Positions 42,597 to 52,664 of a stretch of 64,000 nucleotides of DNA are shown piece by piece (position 1 is the stretch's first letter; each line of letters starts with the position of its first letter). The translations under genes were made by a program, and so were the position numbers. Source of the DNA: Atopobiaceae bacterium (GTDB taxonomy: Bacteria > Actinomycetota > Coriobacteriia > Coriobacteriales > Atopobiaceae); NCBI GenBank assembly GCA_022482785.1, contig JAKVON010000002.1, positions 124,001 through 188,000 of the forward strand, given 5' to 3'. The notes under the pieces are model-generated. The model was given only the letters and a program-made list of their open reading frames with translations, searched no databases and had not been told where the DNA came from.

Positions 42597-43670
42597 ATGG
42601 TGAAGGAAAGCACGCCCCGCCCAACCGCGACGGACGCCTCTCTCGTAGGGAGGTCCGCCTCCTGGCACCTGGCCCGCCCCCTTGCGCCCGCGCTGCTCGG
42701 ATCGAGCGGGGGCGTGCAGATCGGCCGCGTGTTCTCGCCCTGGAGCATCGCATATGTCGCAGAGATGCTGTTGCTCGGGTCTGCCGGGGGGACGCGGGAG
42801 GCCCTGGCGGAGAAGCTCGGACAGGGAGGGCCCGGCGATGTCTCTGCGCCCTGTCTCGCCGCCGGGGCCGGCTGGCTGGATGTCGCAGCCCGTCCCTCGC
42901 AGGAGTTCCTGGGCGCGTGCGCGCGGCGCGGCATTTGCGTCGAGCGGTGCCGTCTGGCAGACCGTGCCTCGGGAGAGGCCATCTCCGCCTGGATTACGGA
43001 GCACACGAAGGGGCTGTTCCGCCCCAAGGTGGAGCTGGGCGCGGATGCGCTTGCCTGCCTGGTGAGCGCCATCTACTTCAAGGACGCCTGGGACGTGCCC
43101 TTCGATCCCGAGCTCACGGCGGAGGGGGAGTTCCGCCTCGAGTCGGGCAAGGTGACAGATGTGCAGCTCATGGCCGTCTCCGAGGAGCTTGCCGTGGTGG
43201 ACTACCCGGCCGCGAGCGTGACGGCCCGAACGTTTGCGAGCGGCGCCCGCATGGTCTTCGCGCTGCCCAGGGAGGGCGTCCCCGTGGATTCGCTGTTGGA
43301 GGGGGCCGCGCTCGAGGCTATGGAGGACTACCTCGCCCCGCGCAGGCGCCACCGCGAGATGGTCTACCTCAAGGTTCCCGAGTTCGACTTCGCCTCCTCG
43401 TACAGCGGGCTCGAGCGCGAGCTCATGGGAGGCACCGACTGCGACCTCACCCCCATGGTGGGAGACCGGCCAGCGCTGCTGCAGGTGGTCCACGAGGCCA
43501 AGGTGGTGGTGAACGAGGAGGGCGCCGAGGCCGCCGCCTATACGATGGCCGTCACCCTTGGCTGCGCTGGCCCGAGGGAGCCGCGGGAGTTCGTGCTGGA
43601 CCGGCCGTTCGTGTTCGCGATCGTGTCGGCGGAGGGCGAGCTGCTGTTCATGGGGGCCGTGCGGGGGTGA
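42597..43670 (+). CDS. Serpin (serine protease inhibitor family)
   Basis: VFSPWSIAYVAEMLLLGSAGGTREAL, VSAIYFKDAWDVPFDP, VVHEAKVVVNEEGAEAAAYTMAVT hinge/RCL, FVLDRPFVFAIVSAEGELLFMGAV. Confidence 0.92.
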   Translation: MVKESTPRPTATDASLVGRSASWHLARPLAPALLGSSGGVQIGRVFSPWSIAYVAEMLLLGSAGGTREALAEKLGQGGPGDVSAPCLAAGAGWLDVAARPSQEFLGACARRGICVERCRLADRASGEAISAWITEHTKGLFRPKVELGADALACLVSAIYFKDAWDVPFDPELTAEGEFRLESGKVTDVQLMAVSEELAVVDYPAASVTARTFASGARMVFALPREGVPVDSLLEGAALEAMEDYLAPRRRHREMVYLKVPEFDFASSYSGLERELMGGTDCDLTPMVGDRPALLQVVHEAKVVVNEEGAEAAAYTMAVTLGCAGPREPREFVLDRPFVFAIVSAEGELLFMGAVRG

Positions 43671-43867
43671 GAGAGGACACCTGCTCCTAGTAGCTGGTCC
43701 GTCCGAGCTCCATCGCTGGTCTCCCTTCACAAAAGCTCGACCCTGTTCTGAGGTTAGACCGCTCGCCAACTTGTCATGTCCGCAGCAGAAGGCGTGAATG
43801 AACATTGAATCAGAAATCTTGACTGTGTCCCGTGATTGCGAGTCGTTGCTCGCTCTCGGGAGCATCG

Positions 43868-46081
43868 ATGGGGAGAGGACCGACATTGGACAATCACACC
43901 GAGCTGGACTGGATTGACTTCTATCAGGAGCTTGCAGACAAGGTTGTCTCTTTCGAGGCCGACAGGCCTGGCTTCATCTCCAAGATTGGGAGCATATACG
44001 ACGAAGCGGGGATGAAGCTTCCTAAGCTTGATAGCGTCAGCCCTCCGAGCGACATCGACCCATTCACGTTCTTTGGCCTCTTCAACAAGGGAATCAACGC
44101 AACCAACCGCATCAGGCTGCTTTCGGCAATCAGAGAGGAGTTCGGGGTCGACGCTGTGGTGCCTGGCAACTTTGACGGCATTCCAGCCCTGAACAATCTA
44201 AACGCTACCTTCTATTACTTCGTCGGAAATCCGTCGAGGGGGAATCACGATATTGATTGGCTTTGGGAAGTCTTTCGTGCAGCGCTCGCTTTCGCAAGCT
44301 CAGGCTCAGGGGATGATCGATCGAGATTCGAGGGGGCATTCGACAAGGCAAGAGAGGTAAAAGGCAACCGCTTCAAACTCACTATGGGTCTCTATTGGAT
44401 CCGACCTCATACATACCTCAACCTCGACTCTCGAAACAGGTGGTTCATCGGGGAAAGGTGTGGCATGCCAAAGGCGCTGAGCGATGAGATCAAGAATCTC
44501 TCGGAGCTCCCTTCCGCCTCGGAGTACATGACACTGTGCGAGGCCGTGAGGGAAGCGATCAAGTCTGGCGAGCACGGCTTCTCTAGCTTCCCAGAGCTGT
44601 CTAAGGTGGCATGGGACGATTCAGAGGCTGTCAACAAAGAAAAGAAAGCACTCGGGAAGGCCGCGCATGGAGACGTCGTTACGGATCCTATCCTCGCTGA
44701 CGCAGACGTGCGCCCTGTTCATTACTGGCTCTACTCGCCGGGAAAGAATGCATGCATCTGGGACGATTTGTATAAGCGGCAGGCTATGGCGATTGGCTGG
44801 GGAGTGCTCGGTGATCTGTCCCAGTATGAGAGCAAGACCGCAGTGAAGGATGCAATGAGAGGGGCCTACGATTCTGCGAAGGCCTATACCAACGACGCCA
44901 ACTGCGTTTGGCAATTCGTCCATGAGATGAGGCCGGGCGATGTCGTCTTCGCGAAGAGGGGTATGAGCGAGCTCGTTGGCTGCGGGACGGTCTCTGGTGA
45001 CTACGCCGTTTGGCCACGCGATGAGCTTCTTGTTGGCCCGGACGGCACCGAGTACCCGAACGCCCGGGGTATGAGGTGGGCAAACCGTGGGTCTTGGCCG
45101 TATCCAGGGAAAGCTCCAATGAAGACAATCACTGACATAACGAGCTATACCGATCTCGTGAGCCAGCTCTCTGCCCTGTTCGTGGACGAAGATGCCGAGC
45201 CGGACGAGGATGTGCCGTCGTTTCCTCTTTACACGAAGGATGACTTCCTCTCGGAAGCCTTCATGGACGAAGCTGCCTACGATGACCTCGAATACCTCGT
45301 GAGACATAAGAAAAATGTCGTGCTCCAGGGGGCACCAGGCGTGGGGAAGACATACTGCGCCAAGAGGCTTGCTTACTCGATGATGGGAGAGAAGGATCCC
45401 TCCCGCGCATGCATGGTCCAGTTCCACCAGAGCTACTCCTACGAGGACTTCATCCAGGGATTCAGACCGACCGCGGACGGGTTTGTCCTCAAGGATGGTG
45501 CCTTCTATACATTCTGCAAGAAAGCGGGGGAGGACAGTGACAACGACTACTTCTTTATCATTGACGAGATTAACCGCGGCAACCTGAGCAAGATTCTTGG
45601 CGAGCTGTTCATGCTCATCGAGGCCGACAAACGAGGTGTTGAGCTACGACTCCTCTACTCTGACGAGGTCTTCTCCGTTCCCGAGAACGTTTACATCATC
45701 GGTACGATGAATACGGCAGACAGGAGCATCGCGCTTCTTGACTTTGCCCTCCGTCGCCGTTTTTCCTTCTTCGGGCTAAGGCCGGGCTTTGGCAGCCAGG
45801 CCTTTCACGAGTATGCCGGGGGGCTCGAAAGCGAGGCCTTCAATCAGCTCGCCGCTTGTCTGCGAAGCCTGAACGAGGCTATCGCGTCCGACGAGTCTCT
45901 CGGTGAGGGGTTTGTGATAGGACACAGCTATTTGTGCGGGCTCACTCCTGAGACGGCGACTATAGATTGCCTTCGCCGGATAGTCGAGTACGAGCTCATG
46001 CCGTTACTCAGGGAGTATTGGTTCGATGACCCAGCCACGGTGGGGGAGTGGGAGAAGCGCCTGATGAAAGCCCTCTCGTGA
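43868..46081 (+). CDS. mcrB: McrB-type AAA+ NTPase with EVE/PUA-like domain; exact start uncertain
   Basis: Walker A LQGAPGVGKTYCAKRLA, FHQSYSYEDFIQGFRP, DEINRGNLSKILGELFMLIE, GTMNTADRSIALLDFALRRRF; EVE-like YWLYSPGKNACIWDDLYKRQAMAIGWG. Confidence 0.88.
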   Translation: MGRGPTLDNHTELDWIDFYQELADKVVSFEADRPGFISKIGSIYDEAGMKLPKLDSVSPPSDIDPFTFFGLFNKGINATNRIRLLSAIREEFGVDAVVPGNFDGIPALNNLNATFYYFVGNPSRGNHDIDWLWEVFRAALAFASSGSGDDRSRFEGAFDKAREVKGNRFKLTMGLYWIRPHTYLNLDSRNRWFIGERCGMPKALSDEIKNLSELPSASEYMTLCEAVREAIKSGEHGFSSFPELSKVAWDDSEAVNKEKKALGKAAHGDVVTDPILADADVRPVHYWLYSPGKNACIWDDLYKRQAMAIGWGVLGDLSQYESKTAVKDAMRGAYDSAKAYTNDANCVWQFVHEMRPGDVVFAKRGMSELVGCGTVSGDYAVWPRDELLVGPDGTEYPNARGMRWANRGSWPYPGKAPMKTITDITSYTDLVSQLSALFVDEDAEPDEDVPSFPLYTKDDFLSEAFMDEAAYDDLEYLVRHKKNVVLQGAPGVGKTYCAKRLAYSMMGEKDPSRACMVQFHQSYSYEDFIQGFRPTADGFVLKDGAFYTFCKKAGEDSDNDYFFIIDEINRGNLSKILGELFMLIEADKRGVELRLLYSDEVFSVPENVYIIGTMNTADRSIALLDFALRRRFSFFGLRPGFGSQAFHEYAGGLESEAFNQLAACLRSLNEAIASDESLGEGFVIGHSYLCGLTPETATIDCLRRIVEYELMPLLREYWFDDPATVGEWEKRLMKALS

Positions 46082-47133
46082 TTCCCGTCAGGAACATCTA
46101 CTACATGCTCTCCTATGGCTTCAGCGCCCTTCGGAGCCAGGGATACCGAGACCTCGAGACGGAGGAGTTCGCCAACGCTGCGGACCTGATGGCTGCCATC
46201 GTTGCCAGGGGTATCGCCCAACAGGCCAAGCGCGGGCTCGCCCACGAGTACGTCTCCGTGAGAGAGGTGACGCCATCTCCTCGCGGGAAGATCGATATGA
46301 CCGGTTCGATCAAGGACGGGACGTTTGCTCGACGACGGGTCGTTTGCTCGCATGACGAGTTCAGCCCAGACACGTACCTGAACAGGATTCTGAGAACTAC
46401 AGGGGAGGTTCTGCTAGACGAGGTCGATGACCCAGGTAGGCGTCGTGACTTGAGATGTGCCCTGGCGTACTTAGCCGGCGTCACTCCACTCGACCCGCGC
46501 CGGATTGAGTGGAGGCAGCGGTACGACCGAACCTCCCGCACCTACCAGATGCTCGTGAACGTCTGCCACCTCTCCGTTATCGGTGCGCTTCAGTCGCAGA
46601 GGAGTGGCACGACACGGCTCGAGGACTTCATTGACGAGAAGCGTATGAGCGCTCTGTACGAGCGATTTGTCCTCGAGTACTTCAAGCGCGAGCACTCTGT
46701 GAGAATGGAGGTCAGCGCACCGTATGTCTCGTGGGCGCTTGATGGCCCGGCGGACGAGCTCCTCCCCATTATGCGTACCGATGCCATGTTGAGGGATAGG
46801 AACGGCAAGGGGACCCTGATTATCGATGCGAAGTACTATGGCCACAATACTCAGGCGTGGTTCGGGAAGAGCTCTATCCACTCGGGGAACCTGTACCAGA
46901 TCTTCTCCTACGTCAAGAACGAGAGCGAGTCGCTTGCGAGACAGGGAGATGACGAGAGGGTTGCCGGAATGCTCTTGTACGCGATGACCGACGATGCGCT
47001 GCAGCCTGAGTGCCAGTATCGGATGAGCGGTAACACAATTTTTGTGAAGACTCTCGATCTGACAAGAGACTTCGCAGGAATTGCTGCCCAGCTCGACTCA
47101 ATTGCAGAGTCGGTTGTATGCGGGGATACCTGA
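46078..47133 (+). CDS. mcrC: McrC-family restriction nuclease subunit
   Basis: IPVRNIYYMLSYGF, PSPRGKIDMTGSI, YERFVLEYFKRE, TLIIDAKYY...NLYQIFSYVK. Confidence 0.88.
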   Translation: MIPVRNIYYMLSYGFSALRSQGYRDLETEEFANAADLMAAIVARGIAQQAKRGLAHEYVSVREVTPSPRGKIDMTGSIKDGTFARRRVVCSHDEFSPDTYLNRILRTTGEVLLDEVDDPGRRRDLRCALAYLAGVTPLDPRRIEWRQRYDRTSRTYQMLVNVCHLSVIGALQSQRSGTTRLEDFIDEKRMSALYERFVLEYFKREHSVRMEVSAPYVSWALDGPADELLPIMRTDAMLRDRNGKGTLIIDAKYYGHNTQAWFGKSSIHSGNLYQIFSYVKNESESLARQGDDERVAGMLLYAMTDDALQPECQYRMSGNTIFVKTLDLTRDFAGIAAQLDSIAESVVCGDT

Positions 47134-47216
47134 GGTTCAGCGGAGGGCCTTGTCGAGATTCACACGGATTAGTTGCAGTTAAAGTGCGCATGTTGAAAGC
47201 TTGCACTGTTGTGACG

Positions 47217-47300
47217 GGAAGGTGTCTCAAGACCAAAGTGGTGGTGAACGAGGAGGATGATCTACTACTCATGGGGTTGTGCGAAGGTGCGGGAGGAGCG
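47217..47300 (+). pseudogene. Possible serpin 3' remnant with internal deletion
   Basis: KTKVVVNEE|DDLLLMG; 19-nt GTGGTGGTGAACGAGGAGG identical to serpin 43503-43521. Confidence 0.45.
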
Positions 47301-47500
47301 CTTGATTCATGCTGCATCTCGTCGGTAGCTTAATGACCTTTGGGATTGTGGCTCCGCTCACCTATCGGATACGAACAGCTACACCCTGCGCCATCGATAT
47401 CCCTTGGAAAAGTATTACGTTGTTCACTACTCGTAGCGGAATGCTGATGCCTATTTTGCTGTAGATACTGATGAGATCTTGTGCGGTCGGGGAGCCATTG

Positions 47501-50500
47501 ATGGACAAAAAGCCATATGCTGTTTCGTCAATCAACGAAACGTTCTATGAGAACGCCGTCATCGAGCATCTCGTCAGTATTGGCTATGAGCATTTCTATG
47601 GACCCGATGTCGTTCGGTCAAGCGCGGCGTATAACGACGCATTCCTTCCAGGCGTGTTGCCAGAGTGTCTGGGGCGTATCAATCCCAGACTTCCCCAGTC
47701 TGCCATCGACGAGGCTATTCGCAAGCTCAGTAACATCGATGGCATAAATCTTCTGAGCCGTAACGAGATCTTCACCGACTATTTGCAGTCTGGCATCGCG
47801 GTGACCTTCTTTGACGGCAAGAGCATGAGGAGCGACGTCGTCAGGCTCGTGGACTTCGAAAGGTCCGGCAAGAACTCGTTCCATGTGGTCAACCAGTGGA
47901 CCTACGTCGAGCACGACGAGAAGCGAGTCGACGTCATCGCATTCGTCAACGGCCTCCCGCTCGTCGTCTTCGAGCTCAAGTCTCCCTCGAGGGACAATGT
48001 GAGCTCATCCGATGCCTTTCTGCAGCTCCGCAACTACATGAAGGCCATACCGACCCTCTTTGTCTACAACGCCTTCTGCGTCATGAGTGACCTCGCTGAT
48101 ACCAAGGTCGGTACCATCACCGCTGGCGAGGATCGATTCGCGCACTGGAAGACCGCTGACGGCGACTACTCGATGATCGACCCCACGAAGCCTGACAAGT
48201 GGACAACCATGCTCGACGGCATGATGGAGAAGGGCCGGCTCCTCGACATCGTCAGGAATTTCCTCTGCTTCTCGAAATCGCAGGAGTCGACCGCCAAGAT
48301 ACTCGCAGCCTACCACCAGTACTTCGGCGTCCAGAAGGCGGTTGCGAGCACCCTCCACGCCATGGGCGGCGACGGCAAGGCTGGCGTCTTCTGGCATACG
48401 CAGGGCAGTGGCAAGTCGCTCTCGATGGTCTTCTTCGCCCACATGCTCCAACAGCATATGGACAGCCCCACGATTGTGGTCATCACTGACAGGAACGATC
48501 TCGACGACCAGCTTTACGGCCAATTTGCCAAGTGTAGCGACTTCCTGCGGCAGACGCCGCAGCACGCGGAGAGCCGCGAGGACCTCATCTCCCTGCTGGA
48601 GAACCGCGAGGCGAACGGGATCATCTTCACCACCCTCCAGAAGTTCAGCCAGGGGGATACTCCTCTTTCTAAGAGGCATGACATCCTCGTCATGGTCGAC
48701 GAGGCGCACCGAGGCCAGTACGGGCTCTCTATTACCCTCCATGCAGACGGCACCCGCACGGTGGGCGAGGCCCTGAAGGTGAGGCAGGCACTCCCGAATG
48801 CCTCGTATATAGGCTTCACAGGCACCCCAATCGAGACCGAGGACAAGAGCACGCGCGAGATCTTCGGCGACTACGTCGACGTATACGACATGACCCAGTC
48901 CGTCGATGACGACGCGACCCGCCCCGTCTATTACGAGAGCCGGGTCGTCGCCCTCAAGCTCGATCAGGACGTGCTCAAGAGAATCGACGACGAGTACGAG
49001 GCCATCGCCGACAGCGCCGACGAGCTCGCCGTCGAGAGGAGCAAGCACGATCTCGCGAATCTCGACAGCGTGCTCGGCGCCCCCGAGACCATCGACTCCC
49101 TCTGCCGCGACATCGTTACCCATTACGAGGAGAACCGTGCTGACGAGCAGGCAGGCAAAGCCCTCGTAGTCGCCTACTCCCGGCCAACCGCCATGAAGAT
49201 GTACGAGAAGTTCCTCGAGCTCCGTCCCCAGTGGCAGGACAAGATTCACGTTGTCATGACTTCCGGCAACCAGGATCCGGAGGACTGGTGCGATACCATT
49301 GGGAACAAGGCACGCAAGTACGAGCTTGCGAAGCAGTTCAAGGACGATGAGGACCCATTCAAGATTGCCATCGTCGTGGACATGTGGCTTACTGGCTTCG
49401 ACGTGCCGTCGCTCTCGACGATGTACGTCTATAAGCCGATGAAGGGCCACAACCTCATGCAGGCCATCGCCAGGGTCAACCGTGTCTACAAGGGCAAGGA
49501 GGGCGGGCTCGTCGTTGACTACATCGGCATCGCGAATGCTCTCAAGAGGGCCATGCACGACTACACCAAGCGCGACCGCAAACGATATGGCGACATGGAC
49601 ATCGCCAAGACTGCCTATCCGCTCTTCCTCGACAAGCTCGACGTTTGCCGCGACTTCCTCCACGGCTTCCCGTATCAGGACCGCATCGGGACCAAGTCCG
49701 CAGAGGAGCTGGCCAACGTCATCAACGAGGGGATGGATTTCCTCCTCGCGCCGGAGAGGACAGACTCGAGGGACGACTTTCTTGCTACGGCGAAGCAGAT
49801 GATGCAGTCCCTCGGACTGTGCAAGAGCTTAGCCTCCGACGAGCTCCGTCTTGAGGCGGCCTACTTCGACGTCCTGCGCGTGCAGGTCCTCAAGACCGTC
49901 ATTGTCAGGCCGGTCGGCCCGGCCCTCACCCTCGCCGACGTGGACAAACGGATATCGGCCATCATCGAGCAGGGCGTCCACAACGAGGGGATTATCAACC
50001 TCTTCGAGAAGGAAAACGTCGAGTTCTCCCTCTTCGACGAGGCATTCCTCGAGGAGATTGCCGGAATGAAGCAGAAGAACCTCGCCTTCGAGATGTTGAA
50101 GAGGCTCATCGAGGACCAGGTGAGGTCATATCAGAAGAAGAGCGTGGTCAAGGCCCAGAAGTTTTCCGACATGCTCAAAGGCTCCGTCAACTCCTACCTC
50201 AACGGCATGCTTACAAATGCCGAGGTGATCGAGGAGCTCCTCAACATGGCCAAGGAGATGATGAGGGAGCGGGACGAGGGCAGGGACCTCGGGCTCGATG
50301 ACGAAGAGCTCGCCTTCTACGACGCGCTTACCAAGCCCCAGGCCATCAAGGACTTCTATCAGAACGACGAGCTCATCGCCATCACCCGCGAGCTCACCGA
50401 GTCGCTCAGGAAGAACCGCACCATCGACTGGCAGAAGAAGGAGGATGCGCGCGCGAGGATGCGCATGTCTATCCGCAGACTCCTGAAGAAGCATAAGTAC

Positions 50501-50581
50501 CCACCAGAGGAGATACCGGACGCGCTCGACACCGTTATGAGGCAGTGCGAGCTTTGGGTCGACTACAGCGAGGGAGAGTAG
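47501..50581 (+). CDS. hsdR: Type I restriction enzyme, R subunit
   Basis: VFELKSP, FWHTQGSGKSLSMVFFA, VDEAHRGQYGL, GFTGTPIE, VNRVYKGKEGGLVVDYIG. Confidence 0.95.
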   Translation: MDKKPYAVSSINETFYENAVIEHLVSIGYEHFYGPDVVRSSAAYNDAFLPGVLPECLGRINPRLPQSAIDEAIRKLSNIDGINLLSRNEIFTDYLQSGIAVTFFDGKSMRSDVVRLVDFERSGKNSFHVVNQWTYVEHDEKRVDVIAFVNGLPLVVFELKSPSRDNVSSSDAFLQLRNYMKAIPTLFVYNAFCVMSDLADTKVGTITAGEDRFAHWKTADGDYSMIDPTKPDKWTTMLDGMMEKGRLLDIVRNFLCFSKSQESTAKILAAYHQYFGVQKAVASTLHAMGGDGKAGVFWHTQGSGKSLSMVFFAHMLQQHMDSPTIVVITDRNDLDDQLYGQFAKCSDFLRQTPQHAESREDLISLLENREANGIIFTTLQKFSQGDTPLSKRHDILVMVDEAHRGQYGLSITLHADGTRTVGEALKVRQALPNASYIGFTGTPIETEDKSTREIFGDYVDVYDMTQSVDDDATRPVYYESRVVALKLDQDVLKRIDDEYEAIADSADELAVERSKHDLANLDSVLGAPETIDSLCRDIVTHYEENRADEQAGKALVVAYSRPTAMKMYEKFLELRPQWQDKIHVVMTSGNQDPEDWCDTIGNKARKYELAKQFKDDEDPFKIAIVVDMWLTGFDVPSLSTMYVYKPMKGHNLMQAIARVNRVYKGKEGGLVVDYIGIANALKRAMHDYTKRDRKRYGDMDIAKTAYPLFLDKLDVCRDFLHGFPYQDRIGTKSAEELANVINEGMDFLLAPERTDSRDDFLATAKQMMQSLGLCKSLASDELRLEAAYFDVLRVQVLKTVIVRPVGPALTLADVDKRISAIIEQGVHNEGIINLFEKENVEFSLFDEAFLEEIAGMKQKNLAFEMLKRLIEDQVRSYQKKSVVKAQKFSDMLKGSVNSYLNGMLTNAEVIEELLNMAKEMMRERDEGRDLGLDDEELAFYDALTKPQAIKDFYQNDELIAITRELTESLRKNRTIDWQKKEDARARMRMSIRRLLKKHKYPPEEIPDALDTVMRQCELWVDYSEGE

Positions 50582-50587
50582 CGAGGA

Positions 50588-52096
50588 ATGGCGAAGAAAA
50601 GCAGTACGAAGGCCCTTGGCTTCGAGGAACAGATTTGGGATGCGGCATGCAAGCTACGCGGGAACATTGACGCGTCCGAGTACAAGAACGTCGTCCTAGG
50701 GCTCATCTTTCTCAAGTACATCTCCGACAGCTTCGACCTCAAGCACGATGAGCTCGTCCGTGACGGTGAGGGGTTCGAGGAGGAGCGCGACGCCTATGCG
50801 GAGAGCAATACGTTCTGGGTCCCGAAGGGAGCCCGCTGGGACAGGGTGGCGAAGGCGGCGCACACCCCGGAGGTCGGTAAGGTGATCGATGAGGCCATGA
50901 GGCTCATCGAGCAGGAGAATAAGAGGCTCAAGGGCGTCTTGCCGAAGAACTTCGCCCGCCCGGAGCTCGACAAACGGCGTCTAGGTGACGTCGTCGACCT
51001 CTTCACCAACGTGAAGATGGCCGAGCAGGGGAATACCCACGACCTCTTGGGTGGAACCTACGAATACTGCCTCGCCCAGTTTGCCTCGCAGGAGGGTAAG
51101 AACGCCGGCGAGTTCTACACCCCGAGGTGCGTGGTTCAGACGCTCGTGAGCGTCATAGAGCCGTTTAAGGGCCGCGTCTACGATCCGTGCTGCGGCAGTG
51201 GTGGCATGTTCGTCCAGTCTGCCGAATTCGTAAAGGCGCACAGGGGCAAGATTAGCGACATCGCGATTTACGGTCAGGAGTCGAATCCCACGACCTGGAA
51301 GATGGCGACGATGAACCTTGCCATCAGGGGCATCGACGCAGACCTGGGCGCCTCAAACGCCGACACCTTCTTTAACGATTTGCACAAGACGAAACGGTTC
51401 GACTTCATCCTTGCGAACCCGCCCTTCAACCTCTCCGACTGGGGAGGCGATAAGCTCAAGGATGATCCGCGTTGGGAGTACGGCATCCCGCCCGAGGGCA
51501 ACGCAAACTTCGCCTGGATGCAGCACATGATTCATCATCTATCACAACGTGGCAGGATAGGCATGGTGCTCGCGAACGGATCGCTCTCGTCCCAGACGAA
51601 CGGCGAGGGGAACATCAGGAAGAACATCGTGGATGCCGACCTCGTCGAGGGTATCGTGGCCATGCCGACGCAGCTCTTCTTCTCCACTCAGATACCCGTA
51701 TGCCTCTGGTTTATCAACAAGGATAAGAAGCAGCACGGCAAGGTGCTCTTCGTCGACGCACGCGGGCTCGGAACGATGGTCTCCAGGTCGCAGAAGACCC
51801 TAAGGTCAGAGGAAGACATCGCGAGAATCTCCGGCACTTTTGACGCCTTTAGGAATGGGACCCTCGAGGACGAGAAGGGCTTCTGCGCCGCGGTCACCAC
51901 CGAGGACATCGCGAAGCAGGGATACGTCCTGACCCCCGGGCGATACGTGGGGATAGCGGACCAAGAAGAGGATGACGAGCCCTTCGAAGAGAAGATGAAG
52001 AGGCTGACCTCCGAGCTCAGTAAGTCGTTCGAGGAGTCTAACCGCCTCCAGGAAGAGATTCGCAAGAACCTGGAGGCGATTGGCTTTGGGGTCTAA
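50588..52096 (+). CDS. hsdM: Type I restriction-modification N6-adenine methyltransferase, M subunit
   Basis: VLGLIFLKYISD, GEFYTPRCVVQTLV, DPCCGSGGMFVQSAEF, NPPFNLSDWGGD. Confidence 0.96.
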   Translation: MAKKSSTKALGFEEQIWDAACKLRGNIDASEYKNVVLGLIFLKYISDSFDLKHDELVRDGEGFEEERDAYAESNTFWVPKGARWDRVAKAAHTPEVGKVIDEAMRLIEQENKRLKGVLPKNFARPELDKRRLGDVVDLFTNVKMAEQGNTHDLLGGTYEYCLAQFASQEGKNAGEFYTPRCVVQTLVSVIEPFKGRVYDPCCGSGGMFVQSAEFVKAHRGKISDIAIYGQESNPTTWKMATMNLAIRGIDADLGASNADTFFNDLHKTKRFDFILANPPFNLSDWGGDKLKDDPRWEYGIPPEGNANFAWMQHMIHHLSQRGRIGMVLANGSLSSQTNGEGNIRKNIVDADLVEGIVAMPTQLFFSTQIPVCLWFINKDKKQHGKVLFVDARGLGTMVSRSQKTLRSEEDIARISGTFDAFRNGTLEDEKGFCAAVTTEDIAKQGYVLTPGRYVGIADQEEDDEPFEEKMKRLTSELSKSFEESNRLQEEIRKNLEAIGFGV

Positions 52097-52658
52097 CGTT
52101 CCAGTAGGAGAGCTTATCGAATATTCAATCGGCGGAGGTTGGGGCAATGAGGACAGGACCCCATCCTCTGATACCTCTGTTTGTGTAGTTCGAGGTGCCG
52201 ACTTCCCTTCCTTTTCCCTGCCGAAGAGGGCGCTTCCAACTCGGTGGGAGACCAGCAAACGTGCCCAGAAGCGATATCTCAAACCAGGCGACATCGTTTT
52301 GGAGAATTCGGGGGGCACAAAAGATCGACCAACAGGAAGGACGATTTTCGTAACTGGACAAAACTGTCTAGATAACCTCATTCCCGCAAGCTTCTGTCGA
52401 TTGGTTCGTCCAAACCAGGCTCTCGTTGTTCCTCGATATCTTTATTATTGGCTGCAAGAAATGTATCTAGCGGGTAGAACGTGGAAATATCAGAACCAAT
52501 CAACTGGAATTGCAAACTTTCAATTCGACCTCTTCGCAAAGAATGAATACGTTCGCCTCCCCGCATATGACGAGCAGATAGCCATTGCAAAAGTACTTGG
52601 TGATATCGATGATCTTCAGACTAACCTTGCTTTTCTAAATGATTATTTGGCTGCTTAG
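52080..52658 (+). CDS. hsdS: Type I RM specificity subunit, first half (single TRD), ends at inversion repeat
   Basis: KPGDIVLENSGGTKDRPTGRTIFV..., YDEQIAIAKVLGDIDDLQTNLAFLNDYLAA*. Confidence 0.85.
   Translation: MALGSNVPVGELIEYSIGGGWGNEDRTPSSDTSVCVVRGADFPSFSLPKRALPTRWETSKRAQKRYLKPGDIVLENSGGTKDRPTGRTIFVTGQNCLDNLIPASFCRLVRPNQALVVPRYLYYWLQEMYLAGRTWKYQNQSTGIANFQFDLFAKNEYVRLPAYDEQIAIAKVLGDIDDLQTNLAFLNDYLAA
52637..52649 (+). repeat. Left arm of putative hsdS inversion repeat
   Basis: AAATGATTATTTG encoding NDYL; reverse complement at 53865-53877. Confidence 0.8.
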
Positions 52659-52664
52659 CATGAG

